This document shows positions 1 to 11,599 of a stretch of 64,000 bases of DNA, piece by piece. The translations under genes and the position numbers were made by a program. This stretch comes from Haemaphysalis longicornis (taxonomy: Eukaryota; Arthropoda; Arachnida; Ixodida; Ixodidae). The notes below the pieces were generated by a model that saw nothing but the letters and a program-made list of their open reading frames with translations, was not told the DNA's origin and did not search any database. Where the stretch lies: assembly GCA_013339765.2 (NCBI GenBank), contig CM023453.1:26448368-26512367 (forward strand), written 5' to 3'. Positions within the stretch are counted from its first letter, which is position 1, and every line of letters begins with the position of its first letter.

Positions 1-1251
1 ACCTATGATGTCATATGAGCCGAGGTGCGCGATTGGCTGAGGACGGAAAGAGAAAACGCAAATTAGGCAGTGCTTATAGACTTTCCGAACGAACTATTTG
101 CGCTTAAGTGTACTGCATATTCATTTTACAGCAGTAAGAATGGTGCGGTAAAAACTGAAAGTTACGAAAACGCACGTAAGCATAGAAGTACCGATGCACA
201 CTGCTGTTGATACTGGGCGCACTATGCTTGTTTTAGCTGCACACCACTCCGTGGCTTTGAAGTTGTTTTACAGGACACAGGCCGATTGGCCTAAGCGGCG
301 TTGTCTTACGTGACCCTGTTTGTCGAGGATACCCCAGGTTGCACGAGACGATCACTTTGTACAGTAACAAAAACAAGCCAGGTGCAAAACCCTAACCCGA
401 AACGGTTTTGCTGCTGTCGCCCTAGAGCGTTTAAAATCGGAATTTTTAGATCTACCAGCCATACGTGTCCCGCCAAAAGGAATGCTGGCAACTGTGGCAG
501 TGAGCTGTACGGTAACACACTTTTGACTGCACGTGAGATTAAAAAAAGGTATTTAAGAACTTGTCCCCGGCTGAAATAACAGTAATGTGTAACCTTTCCT
601 ATTCCGTCATGCGGTTTTTGAATCACGCGTTGAAATCGGCGGAGTTTTTTTGGACACGTAACGTAGTGTCACGTTTAGACAATAAGTGTCGCCACCTTTC
701 GAACTTCAGAAACTTTAGGTCAAAATTAAAGTTATTTCCGCCACTTTATCAGAAATTCGTTGTGGTTACCCCAGTATACCAAACGCTGGCTTTCATATGA
801 GATAGACGACAGGCACTCCATAAAAATCGGTTGTCTCCCCCTACGGCCTTGTTCGTGGACGACTGCCTACTCCAGCCGATTGCCTCTCATGTGACCGCCA
901 TTAGGCCTTGCTCCGATATTAGCTGCGGGCGTATGACGCATGCCCTGTGAAGAATTCGTCGGGCACAACAGTGCAAAAACACCCTCGGCAGGGATTGTAG
1001 GATACACTACGGCATAGCCACCCTCACAAGCCTTTTAGCCCAAACATATAAGTACTGTTCCCCACAAGGACCATGCCAAGGGAAGCCGAGTCGACTACCT
1101 ACCAAATCACAGTTATCCACATCGCTGCCATAATGCTCACAAATGAGAACGCTGCTCGAACTCGGCCTTAGGACCAGACGGAGAGGAGCAAGAGTGGTAT
1201 AGTGAGTAGCCTGCCCCGTGCCCCGCCCTGCCTCCCTCCCCGTCCTCACAG
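1..1251. other. No gene recognised
   Basis: Short ORFs occur on both strands, but none has a recognisable domain or splice context. A pyrimidine-rich tract runs through about 1211-1250 and ends in a CAG acceptor at 1249-1251. If the exon at 1252 is real, the end of this stretch is its upstream intron. Confidence 0.4.
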
Positions 1252-1563
1252 AACGAGTCCGTGGATAGTGCACGAGCCGATCCCCTCCTCGAGGAGGACG
1301 AGGACGAGGATGAGGAGGGCCAGGCCCGACGCCTCCTGGGCGCTGGCCCCGTGGCACCACCACCACCCCCCGAGCACGCCTGCTCAGCACGCAGGGAAGC
1401 AGGAGCCCGGCCTGTCCTGTACTCGTGGCCCCGAACCAGCGTCCCGAACGCGCGCTCCTCGCACCACCGGCACCTTCTCAACCACCGCACGCCACACAGC
1501 GCGTCGTGGCATGAGCCCTCGCTATCGTCACTCGCCACGGCCTCCGACTCCGCCCTGTGCGGG
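1252..1563 (+). CDS. Putative internal exon of an unidentified gene (acidic, Pro- and Ser/His-rich)
   Basis: The exon follows a strong polypyrimidine tract and a CAG acceptor (1249-1251). It reads 104 codons in one frame and can end at a GGG|GTATGT donor (GT at 1564-1565), giving a phase-0 exon of 312 nt. The product starts NESVDSARAD, then has an acidic stretch (LLEEDEDEDEE, about residues 14-24), a poly-Pro run (about residues 39-43) and a Ser/His-rich tail. No family is recognised. The next candidate exon on this strand (5633-7030) also begins in phase 0 and has a similar low-complexity character, so the two may be consecutive exons. The opposite strand also has a 148-codon open frame here, and GC-rich sequence opens frames by chance, so the call rests mainly on the splice signals. 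Confidence 0.4.
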
Positions 1564-2512
1564 GTATGTGGCGCGGTTGCCACTCGGGGACCGGAGATCT
1601 CCCGTTCCCCTCTCTTCTCTTGCTCGGTCGGGGGAGCTGAAATGGTAGAGGGTATATCCTAAAGCGCGAAATAACACAACAGAGCAATGGACAGGTAGCG
1701 CTGTGCTGTTTCTTCTGGGCTGTGCCACGCTACGCTGAAAGAAAAAATGATGATTCAGCAGCTTGGCGAACCATATTGGCCAACCACCATATTGAGGCCG
1801 AGCCTAAGTGCAACTGCATTTCCGTCGTATCTTGGTTTCCTTTTGGGAGGAACTAACTTGAAAACTTTGTTAAATGACTGGCGGAGCATGTTTAAAGGCA
1901 CTTGATGCCCGTGAGCCTCTTTGTCAAGGTGTCCCTTGCTCAGGAATACAACGCGCGTGGAAAACGGCCTTCCATAACTGGGCATTCACTTGGCTTTCCC
2001 TTAAGCACACGTCGCCAGTTTCCAGTGTGATGTAAAAGCAACGGCATTTGTTGCTGTCAGGTATTCGTATAATAAGAACTTACTTCGGGTTGAAAGCTGG
2101 CGTGCGATACCGCCTCCGATAGGTCTGCTGCATTCCATGACGGAGTGTTAGCTCACCAGACTGAGATTGCATTCAGAGTAGGACCGTGGTGTAAGAATTC
2201 GGGGAGTCACAAGGTGGTCCGTCTTCGTCGATTATAAATGCCCTGGCTGGGATAAAGCATGATTACTCACTGTTTTTAAACCAGGCTCCTAAAAAGTAAG
2301 TGCAGGGCGTACTTACAAATATTTCCTTTGTTGGCCTTTGGCAAACGGCCGGTTCAACCACGTAGATGAACCACGTGTCACAAAGGAAGACACTGGGGGA
2401 TCGCCATTAGTTCCAGGAAAGTTCTAAACTGCATATTACGGTAAAATTAGCAATATTGTCACAATCACGCAATGCTATCATAACGCCACCATGCTGTATC
2501 TTTGTCGTCGCA

Positions 2513-2926
2513 ATGTTGCCTGGTGATCTCGGATGGAACACTCAATCGTCATCCAAATTTTTCCAGAGAGCCTTTAACTGGAGGGGTCCATCGTACGAGG
2601 AACGAATTCGGAACACCAAGAGTGTGCTCGTGGAGCTTTTCAGTGCAATCATACTGATTGCTTCGTGTCAAAATTCCTTGAAGAATGTTTTGAAGGACCA
2701 CACCTACACAACTCGTTTACGATGGCTGTTGGAGAAAGTCAGCGAAGTCAATATAGGTACAAAGGAAGTAAATGAACTGATATCTTTACCGTACAGCGTA
2801 AAACTAGGGTGCGGGAAGCACTTTTTTGCGCTGGGCGAACAAGCACAGTGGCCAGCAGCACGACTACGCATCTTGCGAATGCTTTTACGTCTAAGAAATG
2901 CAATTGCTAGACGTGAGATATTTTAG
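2513..2926 (+). CDS. Weak hypothetical ORF, 137 codons
   Basis: The open frame starts at an in-frame ATG (2513) and ends with TAG at 2924-2926; it stays open upstream to 2456. An AATAAA follows at about 2999-3004. The product has a hydrophobic stretch (VELFSAIILIAS) and a basic C-terminus (RILRMLLRLRNAIARREIF), but no domain I recognise. It could be a chance ORF, a transposon remnant or an exon of the surrounding gene. No splice or promoter evidence decides between these. Confidence 0.15.
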   Translation: MLPGDLGWNTQSSSKFFQRAFNWRGPSYEERIRNTKSVLVELFSAIILIASCQNSLKNVLKDHTYTTRLRWLLEKVSEVNIGTKEVNELISLPYSVKLGCGKHFFALGEQAQWPAARLRILRMLLRLRNAIARREIF

Positions 2927-3060
2927 AAACTTGGGGGACGCTTACTGCACGAGCGCAAAACAACAAATAGTCACCTAAGCGGCTTGGAATGCTAAAACTA
3001 AATAAAGTGTAAACTGGTCATACATTACATACTTTATATTTCCAAGGTAGGCAGGCGATC

Positions 3061-3157
3061 GCCTGTGGCCCGAGTGGTTTGGAGCGCTATGTATGTCAGC
3101 GCAATTGTTTTGCAAGTCACAAGTTCGAATCCCCCGCGGGTACGTGCTTTTTTTTAA
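3061..3157 (+). repeat. tRNA-like module (tRNA-derived SINE head or tRNA pseudogene)
   Basis: An A-box-like sequence (TGGCCCGAGTGG, 3066-3077) and a B-box-like sequence (AGTTCGAATCC, 3122-3132) are spaced as in a tRNA gene, and a T-run that could end Pol III transcription begins near 3149. The D-arm pattern resembles Leu/Ser-type tRNAs. The anticodon and acceptor stems do not close convincingly, so a SINE head or pseudogene is more likely than a working tRNA. Confidence 0.5.
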
Positions 3158-4527
3158 GTTAACTTTTTTGTTTTCCGCCGATGTTTTCTATACTGAGTTC
3201 ACTTTTTTTTGGGCCGCAACGTTCATTGCTCCACGAACTAGTTCACAGAACGCGCGCAGGCTGGCACTGGGGCGCTAGCGAGTTCTCGGCGTGGTGTTGC
3301 CATAAGCACCGACTGCTTGCGGGCAGTGGGCACAGGCCAAGAATCAACAGATCCTTGGCCTGGTGCGAACACGCTTTTTCGATACAGGTATGAGTGAGGC
3401 AAGCTCCAAATATAAGGGGAAAAGCGCATGGCATTTTAGCGTCTGCGGGGACGCGGAGGGCGTTCATGCACTGCGTAGGCCTCGGCTAGTGAATGCTACG
3501 ATTTCAAGCCGTCCTGGAGGCTTATCTTATGCATTTTACAGCCGACAACATGGCAGAAGCGCGTTACGATGATTACTGAGATATTGAGAATGCCCATCCA
3601 ACAACGCCATTGGTTTGTTTTACAGAAGCGAAACCGAAACCGAAACTTGTTTGATGGCTAATCTTGGGCATCGTCCATTCACGGTGCCCCCTCCTCCCTC
3701 CTAGTTTTGATCGCGAAGACGATACGGCAAGGATGGAGGCCTTCCTCCGAACGACACCAGCGCATTCTATGGCGTTCGCAAAGGTAGCGAGAGGTTTTTT
3801 CAAAGCCACAGCAACTTCAATATTCTGGTACATTAATGGCATGCTTTTTCTGGCTTACAGCTTAATAAGTGGACAAAAAATCGCAGTTGTTTAGCAGTTC
3901 ACTTGCAAGTGCCATAATGAATAGTGAGGGGAAACCACCTGTGGCTGCTACCTTATATTCTCCTACTAATGACAATAGTTTTTGCGGCTGTATGAACTAA
4001 TACCTGTCTTACATTGTTACCAGTCGATCTCAATGCATGCCTCTGAATTAAACACATTCTAAAGTTACACAACTCTAATCAAGTGAGTGGAATTCTCGTC
4101 GTATAGCCTTTCCGCTTTAGCCAGTTCTCCGACATTGTAGGGCCTTGATTTTTAGGGAGCGATAGCGAGAATGAAAAGGCGTTCTAGATTGGAGCCTTAT
4201 TTGCGCGAGCAGAGTTATAAAGTTTGGGAAATGCTGGCTATAATGCTCGTTATCATGTTTCCTAAGGCAATAACATATGCTTTGGGAAATTCTTATTAGT
4301 AATTGATACAGTTTAGTCGCCGCAGTTGTGGGGTTTAACCTTCAAGGCTACAAAACAACCAGTCAACTCTATTTATGCGGCCGCGTGATGAGAGCTATGT
4401 ACGCATGTGAGCGGTCATCATCGGCTCTGGGAGCTTGCAGGCACAATGCGCGGTGCACAGACCAACCTCAACCAATTCTACGGAACAAAGAAGCCAGGCC
4501 AAACATTTCTCTGGCATTGTGCGGGAT

Positions 4528-5045
4528 GGAGAGGAGGAGGAAGATGAAAACTTTATTTTACGCTGTTTACGAAAGGGTTTCGTTTGGTTAAGGAGGGTAG
4601 GTGCCCCTATTCCAGGGCCCCTGTAGCTCTGGCTGCACTCTTGGCCCGTCGTACCAGCTGTCGCTGGTCTTCCAGGTCCGAGCGGAGCAACGCAGCTTTC
4701 CACTGCTCAAGAGTTGGGATGGGTATTCGGGGAATATTCAGAATGTCGGGTCAGGCCCACGTAAGCGGTAAAGGGATGCATACTCATTTGGGCAGGAAGG
4801 GCATTTGTTTTAAGTGTGAATTTTAGTGTACATGGAGTGGAGCCTTCCTAGGTGTGGGGAAGGTGTTTGTTTGTAGCTGACGCCAGGATGTCGCCTCTTC
4901 TCTCGTTGCACGGAGGAGGAAAGGCTCGTCGGGTGAGTCTCGTGTGCTGTAGAATGGAGTTGTATCACAGCAGTATGCGCCCCGGGTAATAATCCTCCTG
5001 TGGCGCCCGGGAAGCATGGGCTCGGGCGACAGCGTTAGCTCGCTG
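4528..5045 (-). mobile_element. 3' end of an I-type LINE (C-terminal coding remnant plus tail)
   Basis: The - strand encodes, in broken frames, the C-terminal part of a LINE polyprotein: first EEATSWRQLQTNTFPTPRKA (about 4940-4850), then LEQWKAALLRSDLEDQRQLV followed by RRAKSAARATGALE (about 4725-4615). The same module recurs at 33.4-34.0, 41.6-41.9 and 43.5-43.8 kb in this window. The element is 5'-truncated and ends near an ATAAAGTTTTCATC-like tail on the - strand (about 4540-4555). It is non-functional and lies in the putative intron of the + strand gene. Confidence 0.65.
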
Positions 5046-5632
5046 ATTGAAACGAAGAGAGTCGTGTCCGGGAGTCCATACTATTGTAACATTAGGAAGG
5101 TGTTATGGCGTATTGCTGAAATTTCATTCCGCCATTCAAACCTTAATTTTCAGGTTGGACTGCTGCGGAAGATGACATATTTAACCGAGTCTGTGAGGCT
5201 AAACCGCATACAGCGTCACTCGCGTGGGCCAGGTTTGTTAGACCGGCCCCCTTTTCTTTTTGCACATCTTCGAGCGTGCTACCTTTTTCCCTTGACGATG
5301 CTAACGATGAAAAACGTGCTGCTTTCGACTCCTACGTGTTTTCTTTCTGGTCAAAATATTCATCATCACTAAATCTTGTAAGTGTTTTTAAAATGTCGCT
5401 TTAACAAATTGCCCCTAAATAGTGCTAAACTAGTGCTAACTTGGTGCTAACAGCTCTTCGTTGTTTGCCCTGGTTCGTGGCTGGTGCACAGTCTTTCATC
5501 GCATTTCGCGCATAGTTTTTAAGCCAACACGGAGGGCATAGATTACAGCTGTTATTTTCTTGTCTTTTATGTTCGTGGTTTTATTTGTAGTCTCACCTAA
5601 CTGACACCAATGCCGGTTCTTCGCGGTGACAG

Positions 5633-7030
5633 GTGGCGGCCGCAAGACTAAAACCCGAGGACCTGTGGAAACTAGAGTTCCCTGCGAGCCAGGACCATTC
5701 CAAGACTACCAGCATCGACCAGCTGAGCATAGGCAGAATGAGCAGCAGTGGGGGCAGCTGCAGTACGCTTCCCGAATTCGCGTCCCAGTTCAGCCCGCCC
5801 GTGGTGAGAACGGGCAGTGTCACCTCGCCTCTGCTTACGTACCCAAGGCCTCCCACCTCGACCAACTCGGACGACTGGGAGGTGCAGATGCTGGTCGAAG
5901 AGTTCGAGAAGAAGGTCAAGGAGGAGCAGCAGAGTCCCGCCAGCCGGAGGCACTCGAGCTACGAGCCTCTGTCGTGGAGCAGAGTCCTGTCCAGGAATTT
6001 GACCCTCGGTGGAGAGCTTCGCAGACACCACGCCAGGACCGCCTCGCCCTCGCCCTTCAGCTCGCAGGAAGAAGGTCGAAGGCGGCACCTGCGACGGAAG
6101 CACAGCCTCCGGGACGACCGGCTCCTGCGAAGCCTGGCCAGCAGGCAAGCAGCAGGGACAACGGACTCGCGGCCAAAGCTGGCCCGATTCGCCTCCCTAG
6201 ATGTGCCTCGGTACCACCGGCAGCAGAAATACGTGCTGCAGAACCACCATGGGGAAGAATCCGGTGAGCCAGCGGCATTTACCGACAGCGGCGCCAGCGA
6301 GCACCTCCGATCTGGCTCGTCCAGAGCCGCTCTCAAGCGGCGAGCCTTCTGGCAGTCCAGGCAACGACACAGCACCTTCTTCTCCGGGCAGACAGCCCTC
6401 GGAAACGACAAGCAAAGGCTACTTGGAGCTTGGAGAAGCCTCGATGAAGAGTGTGAGCCCGAAGACGACCACCACAGGCTCCAGGAGACGTCCTTCTCCA
6501 ACGAGTGCCTCTGGCAGCCTCCTCCAGCGTACAGCCCCGCGGCGACGCTGCTCAAGAAGCAGACGTCCACGGCGTCGGTGTCGTCCGCCTCCCACATCGC
6601 GGGCTGGCCCTCCACTCCGTGCCTACCCACCATCAAGGAAGACACCGGTGCGGCCGCGGGTTCAGCACGCCGCGACTTGGCAAAAGCTCGCAAGCTGTCT
6701 TCGAGCGGCTCGCGGAGCTACAGCGAAAATTGTCTAGCCGACGCAGACGTGACCGAGAATCCGCCGATCTCCTTGACACGCCGAAGCTCGTCGAGTGGTG
6801 GCGGCACGTCTTCATCGGGATCCTCGACCGAGACCACCATCCAGGAGCCGCTGCACTGCTCACAACGGAGGCAGCAGCAACAATGCACTTCTCCGAGGAC
6901 GACTGTGGCAATGACCGAGACGATCGCGCGATCGACGGGAGGACTTACGACCGTCTCGGCAGTGCAGGGCAAGGCAGACAGCGTAGCGATATCTATACCT
7001 GATACCGAACCCATCTGGAGTTTGCCCTAG
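5633..7030 (+). CDS. Putative terminal coding exon of an unidentified Ser/Arg-rich protein
   Basis: A 465-codon frame opens directly after a ...GCGGTGACAG acceptor (AG at 5631-5632) and ends with TAG at 7028-7030. It has no ATG at its beginning (the first codon is GTG, read VAAARLKPED), so it is an exon and not a complete gene. The product is rich in Ser, Arg and Pro, with phosphorylation-like RxxS motifs (RRHSSYE, RKHSLRDD, LARFASLD), poly-Ser and poly-Gln tracts, and a C-terminus DTEPIWSLP. It looks like a long, disordered cytoplasmic tail. No membrane segment or catalytic domain is visible. GC content and frame length are well above those of the neighbouring DNA, which supports coding. The phase agrees with the candidate exon at 1252-1563. 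Function unknown. Confidence 0.65.
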   Translation: MAAARLKPEDLWKLEFPASQDHSKTTSIDQLSIGRMSSSGGSCSTLPEFASQFSPPVVRTGSVTSPLLTYPRPPTSTNSDDWEVQMLVEEFEKKVKEEQQSPASRRHSSYEPLSWSRVLSRNLTLGGELRRHHARTASPSPFSSQEEGRRRHLRRKHSLRDDRLLRSLASRQAAGTTDSRPKLARFASLDVPRYHRQQKYVLQNHHGEESGEPAAFTDSGASEHLRSGSSRAALKRRAFWQSRQRHSTFFSGQTALGNDKQRLLGAWRSLDEECEPEDDHHRLQETSFSNECLWQPPPAYSPAATLLKKQTSTASVSSASHIAGWPSTPCLPTIKEDTGAAAGSARRDLAKARKLSSSGSRSYSENCLADADVTENPPISLTRRSSSSGGGTSSSGSSTETTIQEPLHCSQRRQQQQCTSPRTTVAMTETIARSTGGLTTVSAVQGKADSVAISIPDTEPIWSLP

Positions 7031-8580
7031 CGCTGTAAGAGGGACGCACGCAGTTTCACTCTAGAAAGCGAACGACGGAGGCGGAGAGAGTACGTAGTGC
7101 CTTCCTCGGTTCGTAAATCACTCTTGGAGAAGGAAAAGGGGGCAGAGAATCTGTGCATAGGTACCCTAATGGCCTTGAGCGTATACTTTCTAGTTGAAGG
7201 AAGCAAGAGTGTATGCCACTGGCTGCCTTCTGAGCCAGCCAAGCTTCGCGCCTTTGTACGGATGAGCTTTGTTGCATGTTGAGGCGTTTTGTACGCCATA
7301 TCCATCGCCAAAGTTTGAAATTCGCCTTGTTTCTTGCTGCGCAGTCCCACCATTCCCGAGTTTTAGAGTTTGGCTGTCTGGTCCTGTCCGCCCCTTGCGT
7401 GAAGATGGCCTCTGGCAGTTACAGAATACAGGCACGAGGAAGTCTCTAATTTGACGATGGTTGTCAGGCCATTCCCTCCAGCGTAATGGTTCCTTTACTA
7501 GCTCAAGAAGAATAAGGTAGGTGTATGAATGTTGTGGCAAATGTGGCCTGGTATAATCAAGCAAGGAACAGTCTGCTCAGCGTGTCAGCAGACAGGCTCG
7601 CTTTCGCGAGGTTCGCGCTTGTGTAAAATTGTATACGAAATTCGTAACAAGGCTAACAGATAGTACGATAAAGAGTGGCCACCGTAGCAGGGTTGCAGCG
7701 TGCTTTTAGGTTCCCGTGTAGTAAGACGTAGGCACAATGTGATGATCTATCCCTAATGGCGTTTTAACGGCATCATTACTTATTTCGTATCTTATTTGCT
7801 GTTTCAATCGCGTCTGTACGTACAACCTTCACACGACCTGTGGTTGCTAGAGACTCGAATCGGAGGTATTCACACCGGTACTGCAGTGAGGTATGAGTTC
7901 AGTAGTTGGGATATAGCGTCATTCTAGGCCTTTGGACAATGGTAAATGCTTTTAAGCATAACCCGTCTTCTAGGGCAAGGATGAATGTGGTTGCAGAGAA
8001 ACCTTAACGCACTTCGCATAATTTTACCTCCTTAGCGCCCACTGTTTCCTTGCAAATACGTGCATTGGTAAATACATGCTACACGCTCCGGTGGTGTTTT
8101 TACAAACACCACCGAACACCATCTACTAACTAACCTGTAGATTTGTTTAGAGTTCTCCGAACAGGAAGAATAAGCGTTTGTCGACTGCGGCCAATTCATT
8201 GAAAGAAATGACCTCATGAATATCAACTGACCATTACTTCAAATGCTACATGTTCAACAAGTAGAAGATGCACCGGCTTTACTTGCACGCATCGTGAACG
8301 CAACTGTACAAACATGCGTCCCGTAGATGTGTCTCCGTATCAAACAGAGCAAATAAGCAAAATGCTGCTAATTTTTCTTGCGCTTGCACTACATACGCGA
8401 AAATAACACCTTGTTGATACTCTTTCCGAGCGCTGGTAAAAAGTGCACTGAAATGGACAATGATTTACTTTGGTTGCTCGGTCTCGGTGGCACTTGGGAT
8501 GCCAACATAATTTCACGCGGAAAACCATGTCGCTCATCGCTATGAAAAGCACTTCGAATAAAGAATATGTATTGCGATGT
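7031..8580 (+). other. Putative 3' untranslated region
   Basis: The sequence after the stop codon at 7030 has no coding frame I can support. It runs to an AATAAA followed by a short genomic A-run near 8581. If that site is used, the 3' UTR is about 1.55 kb. This is inferred from position only. Confidence 0.35.
8557..8562 (+). terminator. Candidate poly(A) signal AATAAA
   Basis: AATAAA lies about 18 nt before an A9 run, downstream of the + strand coding exon. Single AATAAA hexamers are common by chance in AT-rich DNA. Confidence 0.35.
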
Positions 8581-8599
8581 AAAAAAAAATCATCCCGAA

Positions 8600-11270
8600 T
8601 GCAGCCACATGGCTGTAAGAAAACGTAATGATCAGTTGAGAGGATTATAAGGCACTGTCTCTCGCTGCAAACAGCTTAACTCCTGGACAGCTTAGCAGAG
8701 TGAAGAGTTTACCGGACTCTGTTACTTTTGATTGTCATTGAAAACGGAATAGCGCTGTGGTCCTAACGTTTAGTACCTCAGAGGTATTGTCACAGAGGAC
8801 GACACCGAGAGGTTAAAACATGCTTTAAAATCGACAGATGCAGTCTTTTTATGATAAGCGTTTGCTATCACCGTCCTCCGCCTACAAAATAAATCCGTAC
8901 GGGGTTTGGAAACAATTGTTAAATTACTACGGATTATACCGCGTTTATGACAAGCCCGCCGCCGTAAATGACGCGTGCTGTTTGATGCGCCTCCTTCAAT
9001 GAACGGGGGCCTCTTAGTGTATTCAGTTATTATACGCACGAAGGCGAAGACTAGGCAAAGTGTAAGCCGGAAAGCATGCATCATTGGGTGACGCCAGTTT
9101 CTGCATATCGGTTCTTCCTTCAAACTGTTTACCGTTAAACGTATAGCCAGTCTGCCCGAGGAGGCCCTGCGCGATGCACCGCAGTACACCAAGCAAGGTA
9201 CTCACGTGAATTGCGTTGGTGTGGTAAACGCAAAAGACTTACTCCCGTGTCATCAATACTCTTTAACGTCAGCGGTAAAGCAAGCCCGAATGGAGGCAAC
9301 GGGTTAATTTACATTTGCAGCTATGATGGTTAACCATGCCAGTCTAACCAAAACCGGTCATAGCACCGGGCTGCGTCTTCCTTAGAGCAGTTGCTCTGTT
9401 TCTGTTTCTATCCACAGTCTCCCGGTCCGCTAATTCTTATGGAAGCAACTTTTGTTGTGCCAACTTTTTGGCTCATATCAACGAAGTCCTTCATTCAGCC
9501 TTGTGGATGAGTAGGGGCAAAATTTTGGGACTGGTCCGTCTACTGGTTGCGTTTCCAGAACCCTAACTTCGGCTGCGAAAATGGCGTCTGTACCTGACCC
9601 CCGTCTCTTTATTGGGCCACCAGCAAGCCGAATATGACTTTTGATAAGCGTCTCCAATTGCAACCAATAATACAAAAACACTTATGTATTGGATATGTAA
9701 CCTTCTGAAGCACCAAACATTGTAGTGATTTCCAAACCTATAAAGAACGTATCGTGACGGTAGCAACGACTGAATGCATTTGTAGTTTGCAAATCGTAGT
9801 AAGCGTGGACAAAAAAGAGAAGGAAGCCATACACGGTTGACCAGTCTACTCGTAAGCCTATATTTTTTCGCCTTGAAAATTAGCGTTGCAGGTTCATAAA
9901 GCTCGGCGATAAAAGCCAAGAATTAGCGCTGCCAAACAACGTCATTCTGTCGGGGGGTGAAACCTCTCAATGAATCTAGAGAAGTCCGCTCTGCGGGTGC
10001 AGAACTGCTTTGAAATGCCCTCCGACTGCTTTTGGCGGGACAAAAATTCAAATAGCAGATGCACCCCTCTCATGGCCTCAAGCCAAATATAATCCTTCCC
10101 TTGAACTATTTGCTTGCAACTACTTCGTATTTCTAGCGGGCCGCATACGTGGGTTCGTGTCGCACGAGGGGATTAATAGCCAACATAGGGTTCGTAAGGG
10201 GTCTTTCGGCGTCACGCTCCCCCACCTTCCATGTCCATGTACATAGCCAAGTTGTGAGTGTCACGTGACCTTCGTCTGAACGTGTTAGCCGCAGCAGAGT
10301 GCTCCCGTATAAAGCTTAGGATCACTTTAGAGTCACCACAAGTACAAAACGTGCATGTGAAGTTCAGTTGTTCACCCGTACCTTGCATGCAGAAACTGTT
10401 CTCCCCTCCTCTTAGTAAGCCTTCCTTGGCGAGTCGTTACAATATTTTTGCACCATCTGCGCGTCTTTCGCGCATGCGTGTAACTGTTGATGCTGTTTAC
10501 CGCTTGCAAACGTAGAATGATGTTTTTAACAATAAGTGTAACGCTATTTTCTGCTGCTTTTCCTGTTTTGTGGCAATCGTTACCGGGTAGTTGCAAACAC
10601 CGACACTCGAAATGCGGCCTTCACTGACATTTCGTAATGTCTCAAAATAGGCACTCTAAAGGATTTCACATCACGATTGTGATACAGACGAATAGGCAGC
10701 TTCGTTTAATCATACTCTAGGCCGAAAACTGAAAAGAATGAGGGATGTGGGGTCAGACATTTTGACAGCAGTTTCGACATTTTTTAATATTGTGTGAGCT
10801 TTTAGGCAGGATGCATCAAAAGCCTCATTATAATTTAATAACTCCTTTACAGTGCACTGTATTCTAGTATCTTTATGGGAAATTATGCGTAGTCAGATAA
10901 ACAATTTCGTACGACGTATTGGCTGCAGCAAAATTGTATCGTTTGGACGACGAATCGATGAGTGTTTGATAAGCCCTGATTGCTGATAATGAGGTTATTT
11001 TTTTCTCAGGCAATAGTCACACGACCAATCTACATAGCTCAGAACAGGGTAAATTTCAAATCTGTCATACCGTATTTATTGTTTTAGCCGCAACGTCCAT
11101 CAAAAACTTGGGCGAAGTATTGCGTCACATCGCATCTCCTATGGTTTTATAATTAGCTGAAAACAAGGAGAGCTTTCCTTTAGTCGCTCGAGGCCGGTGA
11201 TCTCCAACTCAATTTTGTTATATTATGTGCGGAGTACCTTAGGACCGCACAATGTCCGTCGGGTCCGTGC
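8600..11270. other. No gene recognised
   Basis: The stretch is AT-rich. The longest frame is a 140-codon - strand ORF at 8770-9192 with no recognisable domain. No repeat or TE family could be assigned. Confidence 0.5.
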
Positions 11271-11281
11271 GCATAGCATTC

Positions 11282-11395
11282 ACAATCGCAAAAAATTACA
11301 CAGCCACCGGCAGGGTTCGAGCCTGTGCCTGGTAGACCAGACAGACTCAGTGTCAGTGGTCTTACCCATTGGGCTACGAACGTGAGTTAGTACAT
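11282..11395 (-). repeat. tRNA-derived SINE (minus orientation)
   Basis: On the - strand an A-box-like TAGCCCAATGG (+ coordinates 11367-11377) is followed about 50 nt later by a B-box-like GGCTCGAACCC (about 11313-11323). Beyond it lies an A/T-rich stretch. The tRNA fold is degenerate, as expected of a SINE head. Confidence 0.5.
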
Positions 11396-11510
11396 CAAAG
11401 TCAAACGGCTTACTGCCTCGCCTGTAAAGGTGGGGAGTACCTTAGGGCCTCTCAATGTCCGTTTGCATCCATCCGCGCGCACACCACCATCAAGCGAAAA
11501 TCAAGCGAAA

Positions 11511-11580
11511 TTCGATTTGAGCCGTGAGTTGCAGTTTCATTTAGGGAATAATCAAGGTTCAACTCACGGCTGAAATCGAA
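11511..11580. repeat. Hairpin: 21-bp inverted repeat
   Basis: The arms at 11511-11531 and 11560-11580 are reverse complements with one mismatch (TTCGATTTGAGCCGTGAGTTG type), separated by 28 nt. Arms plus a short loop suggest a foldback or MITE remnant, or a structured RNA. Confidence 0.7.
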
Positions 11581-11599
11581 TGACGGTCGGGGCGCAAAT

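Larger units (their letters stand above)
1564..5632 (+). other. Putative intron between the two + strand exons
   Basis: This stretch is AT-richer than the flanking exons and contains repeats listed separately: a tRNA-like module at about 3061-3157 and a LINE 3' fragment at 4528-5045 on the - strand. Apart from one weak ORF (2513-2926), nothing else coding is recognised. Confidence 0.35.

Noticed and set aside
1137..1583. 148-codon ORF on the minus strand
   Set aside because: It is the complement of the GC-rich putative + strand exon, with no splice or start context of its own.
5672..6911. Minus-strand and other-frame ORFs over the + strand exon
   Set aside because: Shadows of the 465-codon frame in GC-rich coding sequence.
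8770..9192. 140-codon minus-strand ORF as a gene
   Set aside because: No domain, no splice or promoter context, composition like the surrounding non-coding DNA.
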